The notes beneath the pieces are model-generated. The model saw nothing but the letters and a program-made list of their open reading frames with translations. It was not told where the DNA came from and did not search any database. DNA of 13,587 bases from an uncultured Anaerolineales bacterium (lineage in GTDB: Bacteria > Chloroflexota > Anaerolineae > Anaerolineales > Villigracilaceae), in NCBI GenBank assembly GCA_937928015.1, contig CALFXA010000247.1, positions 1-13,587 of the forward strand. The letters run 5' to 3'. Made by a program: the position numbers and the translations under genes. Positions 1 through 6,179 of the stretch are shown here, piece by piece (the stretch's first letter is position 1; each line of letters begins with the position of its first letter).

Positions 1-1
1 G

Positions 2-403
2 CCCTTCTCCATCGTCAGCGAGATGCTCGACCTGCGCAACCGCGAACTGGCCGAGGCCGCCAAGGTGGACGACTTCATCGTCAGCGACCACCTCGTCAGC
101 CTGATGACCACCCAGCTCTCCGAGAACCGCGAACTGTTCGCCGTCTTCACCGACATCTTCGACCCCGAAGGCTCGGAGATCTACCTCAAGCCGATCAGCG
201 ACTACGTCGTCACGGGACAATCCGTCAGCTTCGCCACCGTGGTCGAGGCGGCCCGCCGTCGCGGCGAGACTGCCCTCGGTTATCGCCTGATGAGCGAGGT
301 TGGCGACGCGGAAAAGGCCTACGGTGTCCACACCAACCCGAAGAAATCCTCCACCGTGACCTTCTCTCCCAACGACAAGGTCATCGTCATCGCCGAAGAT
401 TAA
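2..403 (+). CDS. C-terminal part of a CASTOR/POLLUX-type ion-channel (RCK/TrkA-N related) protein, 5'-truncated
   Basis: The open frame enters from the left edge of the window, so only the last 133 residues are seen and the start is outside. The visible part has the pattern I recall from the C-terminus of bacterial relatives of the plant CASTOR/POLLUX (DMI1) channels. It contains a conserved DDFIVSD..VSLM segment, an acidic FDPEGSEIYLKP block, a VVEAARRRGE helix, and a terminal beta-strand pair with SPNDKVIVIAED right at the stop. In these proteins the soluble C-terminal region is a nucleotide-binding RCK-like regulatory domain attached to a membrane pore. The pore and the Rossmann motif would lie upstream and cannot be checked here. 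The gene is followed 20 bases later by a strong terminator, so it ends its transcription unit. The family call is from memory of conserved wording, not from a search. Confidence 0.7.
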   Translation, partial: PFSIVSEMLDLRNRELAEAAKVDDFIVSDHLVSLMTTQLSENRELFAVFTDIFDPEGSEIYLKPISDYVVTGQSVSFATVVEAARRRGETALGYRLMSEVGDAEKAYGVHTNPKKSSTVTFSPNDKVIVIAED

Positions 404-422
404 AACTCGACTACCAAAAATT

Positions 423-462
423 GCCCCGTCACGCTATGATAGCGGCGGGGCACTTCTTTTTT
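423..462 (+). terminator. Rho-independent terminator of the channel gene
   Basis: GCCCCG (423-428) pairs with CGGGGC (446-451). Inside it CGCT (432-435) pairs with AGCG (441-444) around an ATGAT loop, and a T-rich run follows (455-462). It sits 20 bases after the channel stop. It also overlaps a possible TTG/ATG start region of the next ORF (421 and 436), which argues that those upstream starts are not used. Confidence 0.8.
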
Positions 463-480
463 AAGGACCATGGGAGCGAT

Positions 481-2703
481 ATGGACGCAAAATCATACAT
501 TCTGTCTGACCTGCCGACCGAAAAGGACGGGCTCGACTTCGCGCCATACGTCAACACACTGGTAGAGGTCATCACCTCGCCAAACACCAGCACCCCGCTG
601 ACCCTGGGCATCTTCGGCACCTGGGGTTCGGGCAAGACCTCGCTCATGCGTATGATCGAGAAGGGACTACCCAAGTCCTTCCGCACCACCTGGTTCAACG
701 CCTGGATGTATGACAAGGAGGACACGCTCTGGCGTGTCCTGTTGCTGCACGTGCTGACCGCGCTCAAGGAAGCCATCCCCGAGAACAAGCCCAACGACAT
801 CGAACGCCTCAACGACCTGGAGGCCGCCCTCTACAGGCCCGTGGACCGCGAAAAACTCGGCGGCCTGACCATCGACTGGGGCAAACTAGGGCACGGAATC
901 ACGGGCGGGGCCGTGCAGATCGGGCTGGCCTTCCTGCCCGGCGGGACGGTGGTCAACGACCTGCTGAAGGAGCTGCGCAACAAGGACAAAGCCGACCAGG
1001 CCCTGACCAACCTGTTTACCGCCATCCACCGCGAGAGCGCCAGAATCCACATCGACCAGATCCGCTTCTTCGAGCAGTTCCAGAAATACTTTTCGGAACT
1101 AGCCGAAGAATACCTGGTGAAGAAGAACCTGCGTCTGGTGGTCTTTATCGACGACCTGGACCGCTGTCTGCCCGACAAGGCGGTAGAGGTGCTGGAAGCC
1201 ATCAAATTGTTCCTGGACACGACGGGCTGCGTCTTCGTGCTCGGCCTGGATCAGACCGTTATCACGCGCGGGATCGAGTTGAAGTATCGTCGTCAGGAAA
1301 CCGCGGGCCAGTTCGAGGTCCAGGAAGGGCCGCGGAGCACCTTCAACGGGGAGCGTTATCTTGAGAAGATCATCCAGCTTCCGTTCCGCATCCCGCCCAT
1401 CGACAAGAGCCTGATGAACTCCTACGTCCAGTCGCTGGTGGCCGAGTGGCCGCATCCCGCCTGCCCGCAGGTATTTGCGGAGGGGTTGAGCGACAACCCG
1501 CGCCAGGTCAAGCGCACGGTCAACATGTTCCTGCTGTTGTGGAGCCTAGCCCAGCAGCGCTCGGGGAAGTTGCAGAATGCCATCAAACCGGTACGGCTGG
1601 CCAAACTGGTGGCCCTGCAGGCGGTGTACCCAGAGTTGTATGAGTTATTGCGCGAAATGCCGCTCTATCTGCGCGAGCTGGAAGAATATTACATGAACGA
1701 ATTCCTCAAGGCCGAGGCGCGGATGACCCTGGCAGGCAAGACGCGCGGACACTTGCCGACCGCCCTGGCCGAATTCACCGACCGCGACGCCGTACGCCGC
1801 ATCCTGACCCTGCACCAGCCCGACACCCCGGACGTCAACTTCAGCGACCTGCGTCCCAACGACATTCGACTGTATTTCACCCTCACGCGGCGGACCGAGT
1901 CTGTGCCGTCGGTTGGGGTGAATCTGCCCCGCCTGTTCTTCGAGCCGCAGATGATTCACATCCCGGCCGGCACCTTCATCATGGGGTCGAGCGAGGCTCA
2001 GATTCAACAGGTGGTCGAGACGGGCGTGGAGCCCGAGCGCCTCAAGCGCGAATTTCCCCAACACCTGGTGGAACTTTCGGATTATTACATCGGGAAATAT
2101 CCCGTCACCAACCGCGAATATCAGGCCTTTATCATGGAGACGGGCTTCCAGCCGCCGGCTGGCTGGGATGAGTTCCGCTATCCGGAAGACAAGGGCGACC
2201 ATCCCGTGGTGAACGTCTCATGGGAGGCCAGCATGGAATATTGTAAATGGCTGAGCGAAAAGACCGGCAAGGAGTACCGTCTGCCCAGCGAAGCCGAGTG
2301 GGAGAAGGCGGCGCGCGGTACCAACGGGCGCGTCTATCCGTGGGGGAACAAGTTTGACCGCAACCGCTGCAATACCGGCGAGGCCAAGTTGAGCGATACC
2401 ACGCCCGTGGGCCAATATTCGCCGCGCGGCGACAGTCCCTACGGCTGCGCCGATATGTCGGGAAACATCTGGGAATGGTGCGCCGATTGGTTCAACGAGA
2501 CCGAGTATGAGGATCGCATCGGCATGGTGGTGCGCGATCCGCACGGCCCCGAAGAAGGGGAATACCGCGTCTTGCGCGGGGGCTCCTTCATCCTCGGGCA
2601 GAGCGAGGCGCGCTGCGCTTCCCGCTTCCGCCTCAAGCCGTTCTACTGGTTCGACTTCGGCTTCCGCGTGGCAATGTCTATGCCGCCCGCTGAAACAGAC
2701 TGA
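481..2703 (+). CDS. KAP-family P-loop NTPase fused to a C-terminal FGE-sulfatase (C-type-lectin-like) domain
   Basis: This 740-residue protein has two recognisable modules. The first is a KAP NTPase. Its Walker A is GTWGSGKTS at residues 46-54, followed by the family's WFNAWMYDKED segment (71-81). Walker B is LVVFIDDLDRCLP (219-231), and a downstream NPRQVKRTVNMF motif lies at about 339-350. A mildly hydrophobic stretch (about 138-159) lies between the Walker motifs, where KAP proteins often carry membrane segments. From about residue 490 to 731 there is a complete FGE-sulfatase fold: PAGTFIMGS, KYPVTNREY, LPSEAEWEKAARG, YPWGN, DMSGNIWEW, RVLRGGSF and FGFRVAM. The two copper-binding cysteines of true formylglycine-generating enzymes are missing (L705 and A710 at the aligned positions), so a binding role is more likely than catalysis. 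I chose ATG 481, with GGGAG 4 bases upstream, because TTG 421 lies in the upstream terminator. No partner gene is in the same orientation. The exact role is unknown; KAP and FGE domains both recur in predicted conflict and signalling NTPases. Confidence 0.85.
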   Translation: MDAKSYILSDLPTEKDGLDFAPYVNTLVEVITSPNTSTPLTLGIFGTWGSGKTSLMRMIEKGLPKSFRTTWFNAWMYDKEDTLWRVLLLHVLTALKEAIPENKPNDIERLNDLEAALYRPVDREKLGGLTIDWGKLGHGITGGAVQIGLAFLPGGTVVNDLLKELRNKDKADQALTNLFTAIHRESARIHIDQIRFFEQFQKYFSELAEEYLVKKNLRLVVFIDDLDRCLPDKAVEVLEAIKLFLDTTGCVFVLGLDQTVITRGIELKYRRQETAGQFEVQEGPRSTFNGERYLEKIIQLPFRIPPIDKSLMNSYVQSLVAEWPHPACPQVFAEGLSDNPRQVKRTVNMFLLLWSLAQQRSGKLQNAIKPVRLAKLVALQAVYPELYELLREMPLYLRELEEYYMNEFLKAEARMTLAGKTRGHLPTALAEFTDRDAVRRILTLHQPDTPDVNFSDLRPNDIRLYFTLTRRTESVPSVGVNLPRLFFEPQMIHIPAGTFIMGSSEAQIQQVVETGVEPERLKREFPQHLVELSDYYIGKYPVTNREYQAFIMETGFQPPAGWDEFRYPEDKGDHPVVNVSWEASMEYCKWLSEKTGKEYRLPSEAEWEKAARGTNGRVYPWGNKFDRNRCNTGEAKLSDTTPVGQYSPRGDSPYGCADMSGNIWEWCADWFNETEYEDRIGMVVRDPHGPEEGEYRVLRGGSFILGQSEARCASRFRLKPFYWFDFGFRVAMSMPPAETD

Positions 2704-3901
2704 TGCTTTCGATGTGATAGGTTTGGGGGAACAGGTCGAAGGGCGTCACCTCGACCAAGCGATAACCGCCTGCCACGAGTCGCGCGGCATCGCGTGCCAG
2801 CGTGGAGGGGTCGCAGGAGACGTACAGGATGGTGGGCGGATTCAGCCTGAGGATGGAATCCAGCACCGTGCGCTCCAACCCCGCCCGCGGCGGATCGACC
2901 AGGACCAGGGCTGGCTCCGCTTCGAGATGCGGAATCACATCTTCAGCCGTCCCCTCGTATAACTCCACCCCCTCGAACTCATCCAGGTTGACGGCGAAAT
3001 CCTCGCAGGCCGACGCAGACGACTCGATCCCGATCAACCGCTGACAGCGCGGCGCGAGGAAGGCGCTGAACAATCCCACTCCGCAATACAGGTCGAGGAC
3101 GGTGTCCATCTCAGCGGGGAGTTTCGAGAGCACATGCTCCACCATCTTCCCCGCCATGTCCGTGTTGACCTGGAAGAACGAAGCCGCCGAGACCTGAAAA
3201 TCGCGGTCCAGGACGCGCATGTGCAAGGCGCCATCGCCCGCCATCACCACGGGGTTGTCCTCGTACAGATGCACCACCGAGATGCCTGCTTCCAATTCCA
3301 GTTCGGGTGCGGCGGGACTCTCGGATTCCAGGACCAGCATCAGGTCGTCGCCGGCACGCAGAGATACGCGTTCGATCTCGGTATCAGGCTCGAAGTCCAG
3401 GTGCGGCCACAGGTCGTTGATCGGTGCCTCGGGCAGATGACATTCCGAGACGGGGATCACATCCGCGCCGCGCACCGAAACATATCCCAACTTGCCGTCC
3501 TCGGTCAAATGGAACTGCACATGATTACGATAATTCCACGGGCTGGGGCACCCCACCGTCGGTTGTACGGGCGGATTCTCCAGTTTGCCGATGCGCATCA
3601 ACTGGTCGCGGACGATCTCGGCCTTGGCCTTGATCTGTGCTTCGTACGGCAGATGCTGGTAATGACATCCGCCGCAGACGCCGAAGTGCGGACAACGCGG
3701 CGCGATCCGCTCGGGCGACGGCTCCAATACCTCGACCAGCTCACCGCGCGCAAACCCACGCTTCTCGTCGGTCAGACGGATGCGCACGCGCTCGCCCGGC
3801 AGCCCAAACGGCACGAAGACCGCGCGCTTGTCGGCTAAACGTCCCATCGCCTCGCCGCCATAGGTGAGGGTGGTGAGAGTCAGATCGTGAAGCGGTTCCA
3901 T
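2678..3901 (-). CDS. rlmD: RNA (uracil-C5)-methyltransferase, RlmD/RumA-TrmA family
   Basis: The protein has 407 residues and should methylate C5 of a uridine in RNA using S-adenosylmethionine. It starts with a TRAM-like beta-barrel (about 1-60). Four cysteines (C70, C76, C79, C154) in the CxxxxxCxxC...C pattern would hold the [4Fe-4S] cluster of RumA-type enzymes. The catalytic domain shows FFQVN (242-246), the SAM loop DLYCGVGLF (270-278), E293, DPPRAGL (336-342), the nucleophile C363 in VSCDPSTLARD, and the general base E398 in HIES. All key residues are present. It is the last gene of a minus-strand operon after the 54-residue membrane protein (35-base gap). There is no good Shine-Dalgarno directly before the ATG. 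Its last 26 bases overlap the end of the convergent KAP-FGE gene. Which position (U1939, U747 or tRNA U54) it modifies cannot be read from the sequence; the cluster favours rRNA-type RumA/RlmCD enzymes. Confidence 0.88.
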   Translation of the reverse strand: MEPLHDLTLTTLTYGGEAMGRLADKRAVFVPFGLPGERVRIRLTDEKRGFARGELVEVLEPSPERIAPRCPHFGVCGGCHYQHLPYEAQIKAKAEIVRDQLMRIGKLENPPVQPTVGCPSPWNYRNHVQFHLTEDGKLGYVSVRGADVIPVSECHLPEAPINDLWPHLDFEPDTEIERVSLRAGDDLMLVLESESPAAPELELEAGISVVHLYEDNPVVMAGDGALHMRVLDRDFQVSAASFFQVNTDMAGKMVEHVLSKLPAEMDTVLDLYCGVGLFSAFLAPRCQRLIGIESSASACEDFAVNLDEFEGVELYEGTAEDVIPHLEAEPALVLVDPPRAGLERTVLDSILRLNPPTILYVSCDPSTLARDAARLVAGGYRLVEVTPFDLFPQTYHIESISLFQRAA

Positions 3902-3912
3902 GAAAGAGAAGA

Positions 3913-3928
3913 GCGGCCTCGCGGCCGC
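3913..3928 (-). other. Short GC hairpin between the small membrane gene and the methyltransferase gene
   Basis: GCGGCC (3913-3918) and GGCCGC (3923-3928) form a 6-bp stem with a TCGC loop, 11 bases before the methyltransferase ATG. On the minus strand the stem is followed by a pyrimidine-rich CTCTTCTCTTTC, so it could be a weak attenuator or an RNA-processing site. It also covers the only GAGG near the start. Its role is uncertain. Confidence 0.35.
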
Positions 3929-3940
3929 CCTGATCCCCGT

Positions 3941-4105
3941 CTACTTCAGGAAGAATGAAAGCACGATCAGAATGGCGAAGAAGGACCCCGCCAGGATTCC
4001 GATGCGGGCCAGGTCGCGCTTGACCTGCGAGTAATCGGGGTTGAACTCGCTGCGCGCCGGGGCCTGCCCGTTCACAGAGGTTCGAACATTTCGCTTGGTT
4101 GCCAT
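3941..4105 (-). CDS. Small single-pass membrane protein, 54 residues, function unknown
   Basis: The ORF begins at ATG 4105 with AGGAG 6 bases upstream. That ribosome-binding site overlaps the sortase stop codon, so translation is probably coupled. The product has a basic N-terminus, a central FNPDYSQVKRDLARIG segment, and a hydrophobic helix of about 18 residues (about 35-52) that ends in Lys just before the stop. This indicates a one-pass protein with only its tail in the membrane. I recall similar short proteins with an FNPDY..V..DL.RIGILAG core in Anaerolineae, but with no assigned function. It is transcribed between the sortase and the RNA methyltransferase. The shape resembles small SecE-like or assembly proteins, but there is no sequence basis for naming it SecE. 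Confidence 0.75.
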   Translation of the reverse strand: MATKRNVRTSVNGQAPARSEFNPDYSQVKRDLARIGILAGSFFAILIVLSFFLK

Positions 4106-4114
4106 TTGAAACTC

Positions 4115-4996
4115 CTAGTTCAAAAGTTTTGCAAAAACCACGATGCGATCCTTATCCACAAGATAGGGATAGCATGAGATTAACGTAACGGTCGAGTCAA
4201 CGGTGGGGGCCATCACCTCCACCTGGGTCGGCTTGACGATGACGGTGCGGTCCACCACGTAGGTGTACTGCCGCTCCTGTGTGTACAGGATGATCTGATC
4301 CCCGGGCTGGAGACGATCCAGATAGCGGAAGATTTCACCGTACACGTCGTTATGCGCCGAGAGGACCACGTTCCCGTCCACACCGGGATCGGCAGACCCG
4401 ATATGCTGGGCCACGCCTTTCTTCAACTGCTCCCAGCCGTCACCCTGGACGACGGGCGCATCCACCTTGATGGACGGAATCTGGATGCGGATGGCCTGCG
4501 CGGCGCTGGCCGGCGGCGCGGGAAGATTCTCCAGCGACTGGACCATCGGACGTAGGTGTTCGGGGATCTCCGTCTCGTTCGGGCGGGTGTTTCCTTGTGC
4601 ATCCGGCGGAGTATGACCCGAGGGCAGTACCACCGCCATGACCAGCGGCGTAGGAGTGGGCGTCGCGGGGTTGAGCGCGGCGGCCACCTCACGGTTCAGG
4701 TCCTGTAACAGGCCAAAGCCGCTCATCAACACACCGATGATCCCCACCACGGCCAACACCTCCACGCCCAACAGGACGCGGTCCATGATGCGGCGGCGGG
4801 GCGTGACCGGGACGGGGGAAGCTTCTTCCGCATCCCGCGTATCCACCGAGGGAATCACCTCCGGGACCGCATCCACGACACGTCCCGTGCGGCGGAAGTG
4901 TTCGAGGCGCTCCTTGCGCGTCCCGCGGCGCTTTTCCACCAGCAGGCGGCGCAGTTCCTCCACCGATAAATCTTCAGGCGCTTTACGTCGGGCCAT
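4115..4996 (-). CDS. Sortase, class D-like, with N-terminal membrane anchor
   Basis: The 293-residue protein is a membrane-anchored transpeptidase of the sortase superfamily. It would cleave sorting signals and join proteins to the cell surface or to pilin subunits. A basic cytosolic region (1-70) is followed by one membrane helix (about 73-97), a TPTPTP linker (112-117), and the beta-barrel domain from IRIQIPSIKVDAPV (169-182) to the end. The catalytic triad is visible: H215 in LSAHND, C275 in TLISC, and R284 in DKDR. The TLxxC motif fits class D best, with a Ser before the Cys where Thr is common. No LPxTG-type substrate is encoded nearby. ATG 4996 is chosen because a TATAAT box lies 9 bases upstream, which would give a nearly leaderless mRNA. 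The alternative TTG at 5017 would place that box inside the coding region. The organism is probably monoderm or atypically walled, as sortases imply. Confidence 0.85.
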   Translation of the reverse strand: MARRKAPEDLSVEELRRLLVEKRRGTRKERLEHFRRTGRVVDAVPEVIPSVDTRDAEEASPVPVTPRRRIMDRVLLGVEVLAVVGIIGVLMSGFGLLQDLNREVAAALNPATPTPTPLVMAVVLPSGHTPPDAQGNTRPNETEIPEHLRPMVQSLENLPAPPASAAQAIRIQIPSIKVDAPVVQGDGWEQLKKGVAQHIGSADPGVDGNVVLSAHNDVYGEIFRYLDRLQPGDQIILYTQERQYTYVVDRTVIVKPTQVEVMAPTVDSTVTLISCYPYLVDKDRIVVFAKLLN

Positions 4997-5005
4997 GGCG
5001 AAGGG

Positions 5006-5028
5006 ATTATACCGCAAGCCATTGTCAA
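5006..5028 (-). promoter_or_regulatory. Sortase operon promoter (-10 clear, -35 badly spaced)
   Basis: On the minus strand TATAAT occupies 5011-5006. A perfect TTGACA at 5028-5023 is only 11 bases upstream, too close for a normal -35. The -10 alone predicts transcription starting about 3 bases before ATG 4996, without a Shine-Dalgarno sequence. Confidence 0.5.
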
Positions 5029-5050
5029 AATCGCATGGCCTCGTTATAAT
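5022..5050 (+). promoter_or_regulatory. Sigma-70 promoter of tRNA-Val
   Basis: TTGTCA (5022-5027) and a perfect TATAAT (5045-5050) are separated by 17 bases. Transcription would start around 5057, ten or so bases before the tRNA. The -35 overlaps, on the other strand, the TTGACA near the sortase start. Confidence 0.8.
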
Positions 5051-5067
5051 ATGTGCCTGTTCGTTTC

Positions 5068-5141
5068 GGGCGGATAGCTCAGTTGGTTAGAGCACTGCTT
5101 TGACATAGCAGAGGTCGTAGGTTCGAGCCCTATTTCGCCCA
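5068..5141 (+). tRNA. tRNA-Val (anticodon GAC)
   Basis: The 74-base cloverleaf is complete. The acceptor GGGCGGA (5068-5074) pairs with TTCGCCC (5134-5140), with one G-T pair. The D arm is GCTC/GAGC. The anticodon stem CTGCT/AGCAG (5095-5099, 5107-5111) closes the loop TTGACAT with GAC at 5102-5104. The variable loop is AGGTC, and the T arm GTAGG/CCTAT holds a TTCGAGC loop. The discriminator is A5141. CCA is not encoded (CAC follows), so it must be added after transcription. Confidence 0.97.
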
Positions 5142-5143
5142 CA

Positions 5144-5173
5144 CAAAAAATCCCCTCGCGGGATTTTTTGTTT
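5144..5173 (+). terminator. Rho-independent terminator of tRNA-Val
   Basis: CAAAAAATCCC (5144-5154) pairs perfectly with GGGATTTTTTG (5160-5170) around a CTCGC loop, and more T follows. The A run on the left side could make it work on the minus strand too, though no minus-strand gene reaches it. Confidence 0.9.
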
Positions 5174-5229
5174 CCCCAAACTCTAATCTTCCTCACATCT
5201 GAAAACATATCCAGAAAAAGCCATACGGG

Positions 5230-5263
5230 TTGTAAATTTGGACATATATGTCCAAATTTACAA
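5230..5263. promoter_or_regulatory. 34-bp perfect palindrome, likely operator of the DUF981 gene
   Basis: The left half TTGTAAATTTGGACATA (5230-5246) is exactly the reverse complement of 5247-5263, with no spacer. It ends 5 bases before the AAGGAG ribosome-binding site of the DUF981 gene. A dimeric or tetrameric repressor site is the simplest reading. In RNA it would form a long hairpin with a minimal loop just ahead of the start codon. The regulator is not encoded in this window. Confidence 0.75.
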
Positions 5264-5280
5264 ATACGAAGGAGACCTGT

Positions 5281-5859
5281 ATGTTTATCGATTATTTGAC
5301 CCTGATTATGATCAACATGGTGGCAGGCACCGCCCTGCTGGCCTACTATCTGTGGAAAGGCATGGACGAGACAGACCAGCGCCCTTATGCCGCCGCCTTC
5401 TTCGGTGTGGGCCTGCTCTCTCTGATCACAGGCCTGCAACTGTCCTTCACCTGGCCTTTGCCCGGCAGCTACAATGTGGGATATGGCGACACCACCACCC
5501 TGTTCGGCGTGGTCTTTCTAATCACGGCCATTGCCCTCTGGCAGGGCTGGAACCTGGTCCCCGTCAGCCTGTATGCGTTCTTTGCCGGCATCGACGCCAT
5601 CATCGTGGGCGTCCGCATCTTCTCATTGCAACTGACGAAGGAACCGTTGCTCTCGGCCGTCGGCTTCGTGTTGGCCGGCCTGGGAGGCCTGGGGGCCGCG
5701 CCGTTCTTCCTATGGTTCAAAGGCAACAAGACCGTCCGCATGTTGGGCGTGTTGCTGCTCGTGGCGACGGCATTGCTCTGGGCGGTGACCTTCTACGGCT
5801 CGTTGTGGGGCCACCTCGACAGTTTCAGCAAGTGGGTTCCCGCCACGATGGGCAAATAG
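5281..5859 (+). CDS. DUF981 family multi-pass membrane protein
   Basis: The product has 192 residues and about six membrane helices (roughly 5-25, 38-58, 71-89, 93-113, 121-144 and 152-174). It opens with MFIDYLTL and contains the sequence I recognise from DUF981: LITGLQLSFTWPLPGSYN (48-65), SLYAFFAGIDAIIVGVRI (96-113), and LAGLGGLGAAP (131-141). The function of DUF981 is not known. ATG 5281 is preceded by AAGGAG with a 6-base gap. An in-frame ATG at 5248 lies inside the palindrome and has no ribosome-binding site. The gene appears to stand alone: a tRNA terminator is upstream, and the consensus promoter of the thrS leader begins 5 bases after its stop. The palindrome implies control by a dedicated DNA-binding regulator. 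I see no clean -35/-10 pair upstream. Confidence 0.85.
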   Translation: MFIDYLTLIMINMVAGTALLAYYLWKGMDETDQRPYAAAFFGVGLLSLITGLQLSFTWPLPGSYNVGYGDTTTLFGVVFLITAIALWQGWNLVPVSLYAFFAGIDAIIVGVRIFSLQLTKEPLLSAVGFVLAGLGGLGAAPFFLWFKGNKTVRMLGVLLLVATALLWAVTFYGSLWGHLDSFSKWVPATMGK

Positions 5860-5863
5860 CGGC

Positions 5864-5891
5864 TTGACAAGCCATCCGCCGCGCATATAAT
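5864..5891 (+). promoter_or_regulatory. Consensus sigma-70 promoter of the thrS leader
   Basis: Perfect TTGACA (5864-5869) and perfect TATAAT (5886-5891) are spaced 16 bases apart. Transcription should begin near 5898. Such a strong promoter is usual for genes whose output is set by downstream attenuation. Confidence 0.9.
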
Positions 5892-5897
5892 AACGAA

Positions 5898-6161
5898 ATA
5901 CTAAAAACGCGTTGACCGAGACGAGTAGGCTGGTCCCGTTTCTGACAGAGAGAAGTGGCCTTAGATTGAGAGCCATTTCCAGAAGCCCCACCGAAAACCC
6001 CTCGCGAGCGTGACCTTGAACCCGCCCTTCACTTCACTCGGGGCGAACAGTATGGGAAACGGTTGGCCCCGTTATCGGCTTAAGAGATACCTCGTAAGGG
6101 GTAAATCGGGTGGAACCGCGTGAGTCCAAACTCTCGCCCCGTGTTCGGGCGAGAGTTTTTT
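5898..6161 (+). promoter_or_regulatory. T-box riboswitch (tRNA-Thr sensing) upstream of thrS
   Basis: The leader carries the hallmark T-box sequence GGGTGGAACCGCG (6108-6120), followed by an intrinsic terminator, in front of an aminoacyl-tRNA synthetase gene. Upstream, stem I features are visible: GACGAGTA (5920-5927), and the apical AGAGAG and GAGAGCC segments (about 5947-5974). A stem-II-like hairpin CGCCC/GGGCG lies at 6023-6027 and 6041-6045, and another, AACGG/CCGTT, at 6058-6073. The UGGA bulge would pair with a tRNA ending in UCCA. Two ACC triplets (5990-5992 and 5997-5999) lie where the specifier is expected; either would read tRNA-Thr(GGU), agreeing with thrS downstream. Known T-box logic is that uncharged tRNA-Thr stabilises the antiterminator and switches thrS on. 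The exact specifier was not resolved by folding. Confidence 0.93.
6128..6161 (+). terminator. T-box conditional terminator
   Basis: AAACTCTCGCCC (6128-6139) pairs perfectly with GGGCGAGAGTTT (6147-6158) around CGTGTTC, with the T run continuing to 6161. The 5' arm can alternatively pair with the T-box sequence to form the antiterminator. Confidence 0.93.
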
Positions 6162-6179
6162 ATTTACTTGGAGGTCGCC

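Noticed and set aside
421..480. Upstream TTG (421) or ATG (436) start for the KAP-FGE gene
   Set aside because: Both lie within the terminator hairpin of the preceding gene and have no ribosome-binding site; ATG 481 has GGGAG and fits the family's N-terminus.
1099..2202. Long minus-strand open frames (1099-1455, 1645-2202) within the KAP-FGE gene
   Set aside because: They lie opposite a gene with clear domain motifs and their translations have low-complexity, shadow-like composition with no recognisable motif.
481..2703. Active formylglycine-generating enzyme or sulfatase-maturation gene
   Set aside because: The paired copper-binding cysteines are missing and no sulfatase is nearby.
3134..3838. 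234-codon plus-strand open frame opposite the methyltransferase gene
   Set aside because: It is antisense to a gene in which all catalytic motifs are intact; the His/Gln/Arg-rich translation is typical of a GC-rich shadow frame.
5006..5028. Perfect TTGACA plus TATAAT pair on the minus strand as an ordinary promoter
   Set aside because: The spacing is 11 bases, too short for a sigma-70 promoter; only the -10 is retained as evidence.
5238..5867. 209-codon plus-strand frame overlapping the DUF981 gene in another frame
   Set aside because: The DUF981 frame has the ribosome-binding site, membrane helices and family motifs; the alternative is Arg/His-rich and begins inside the palindrome.
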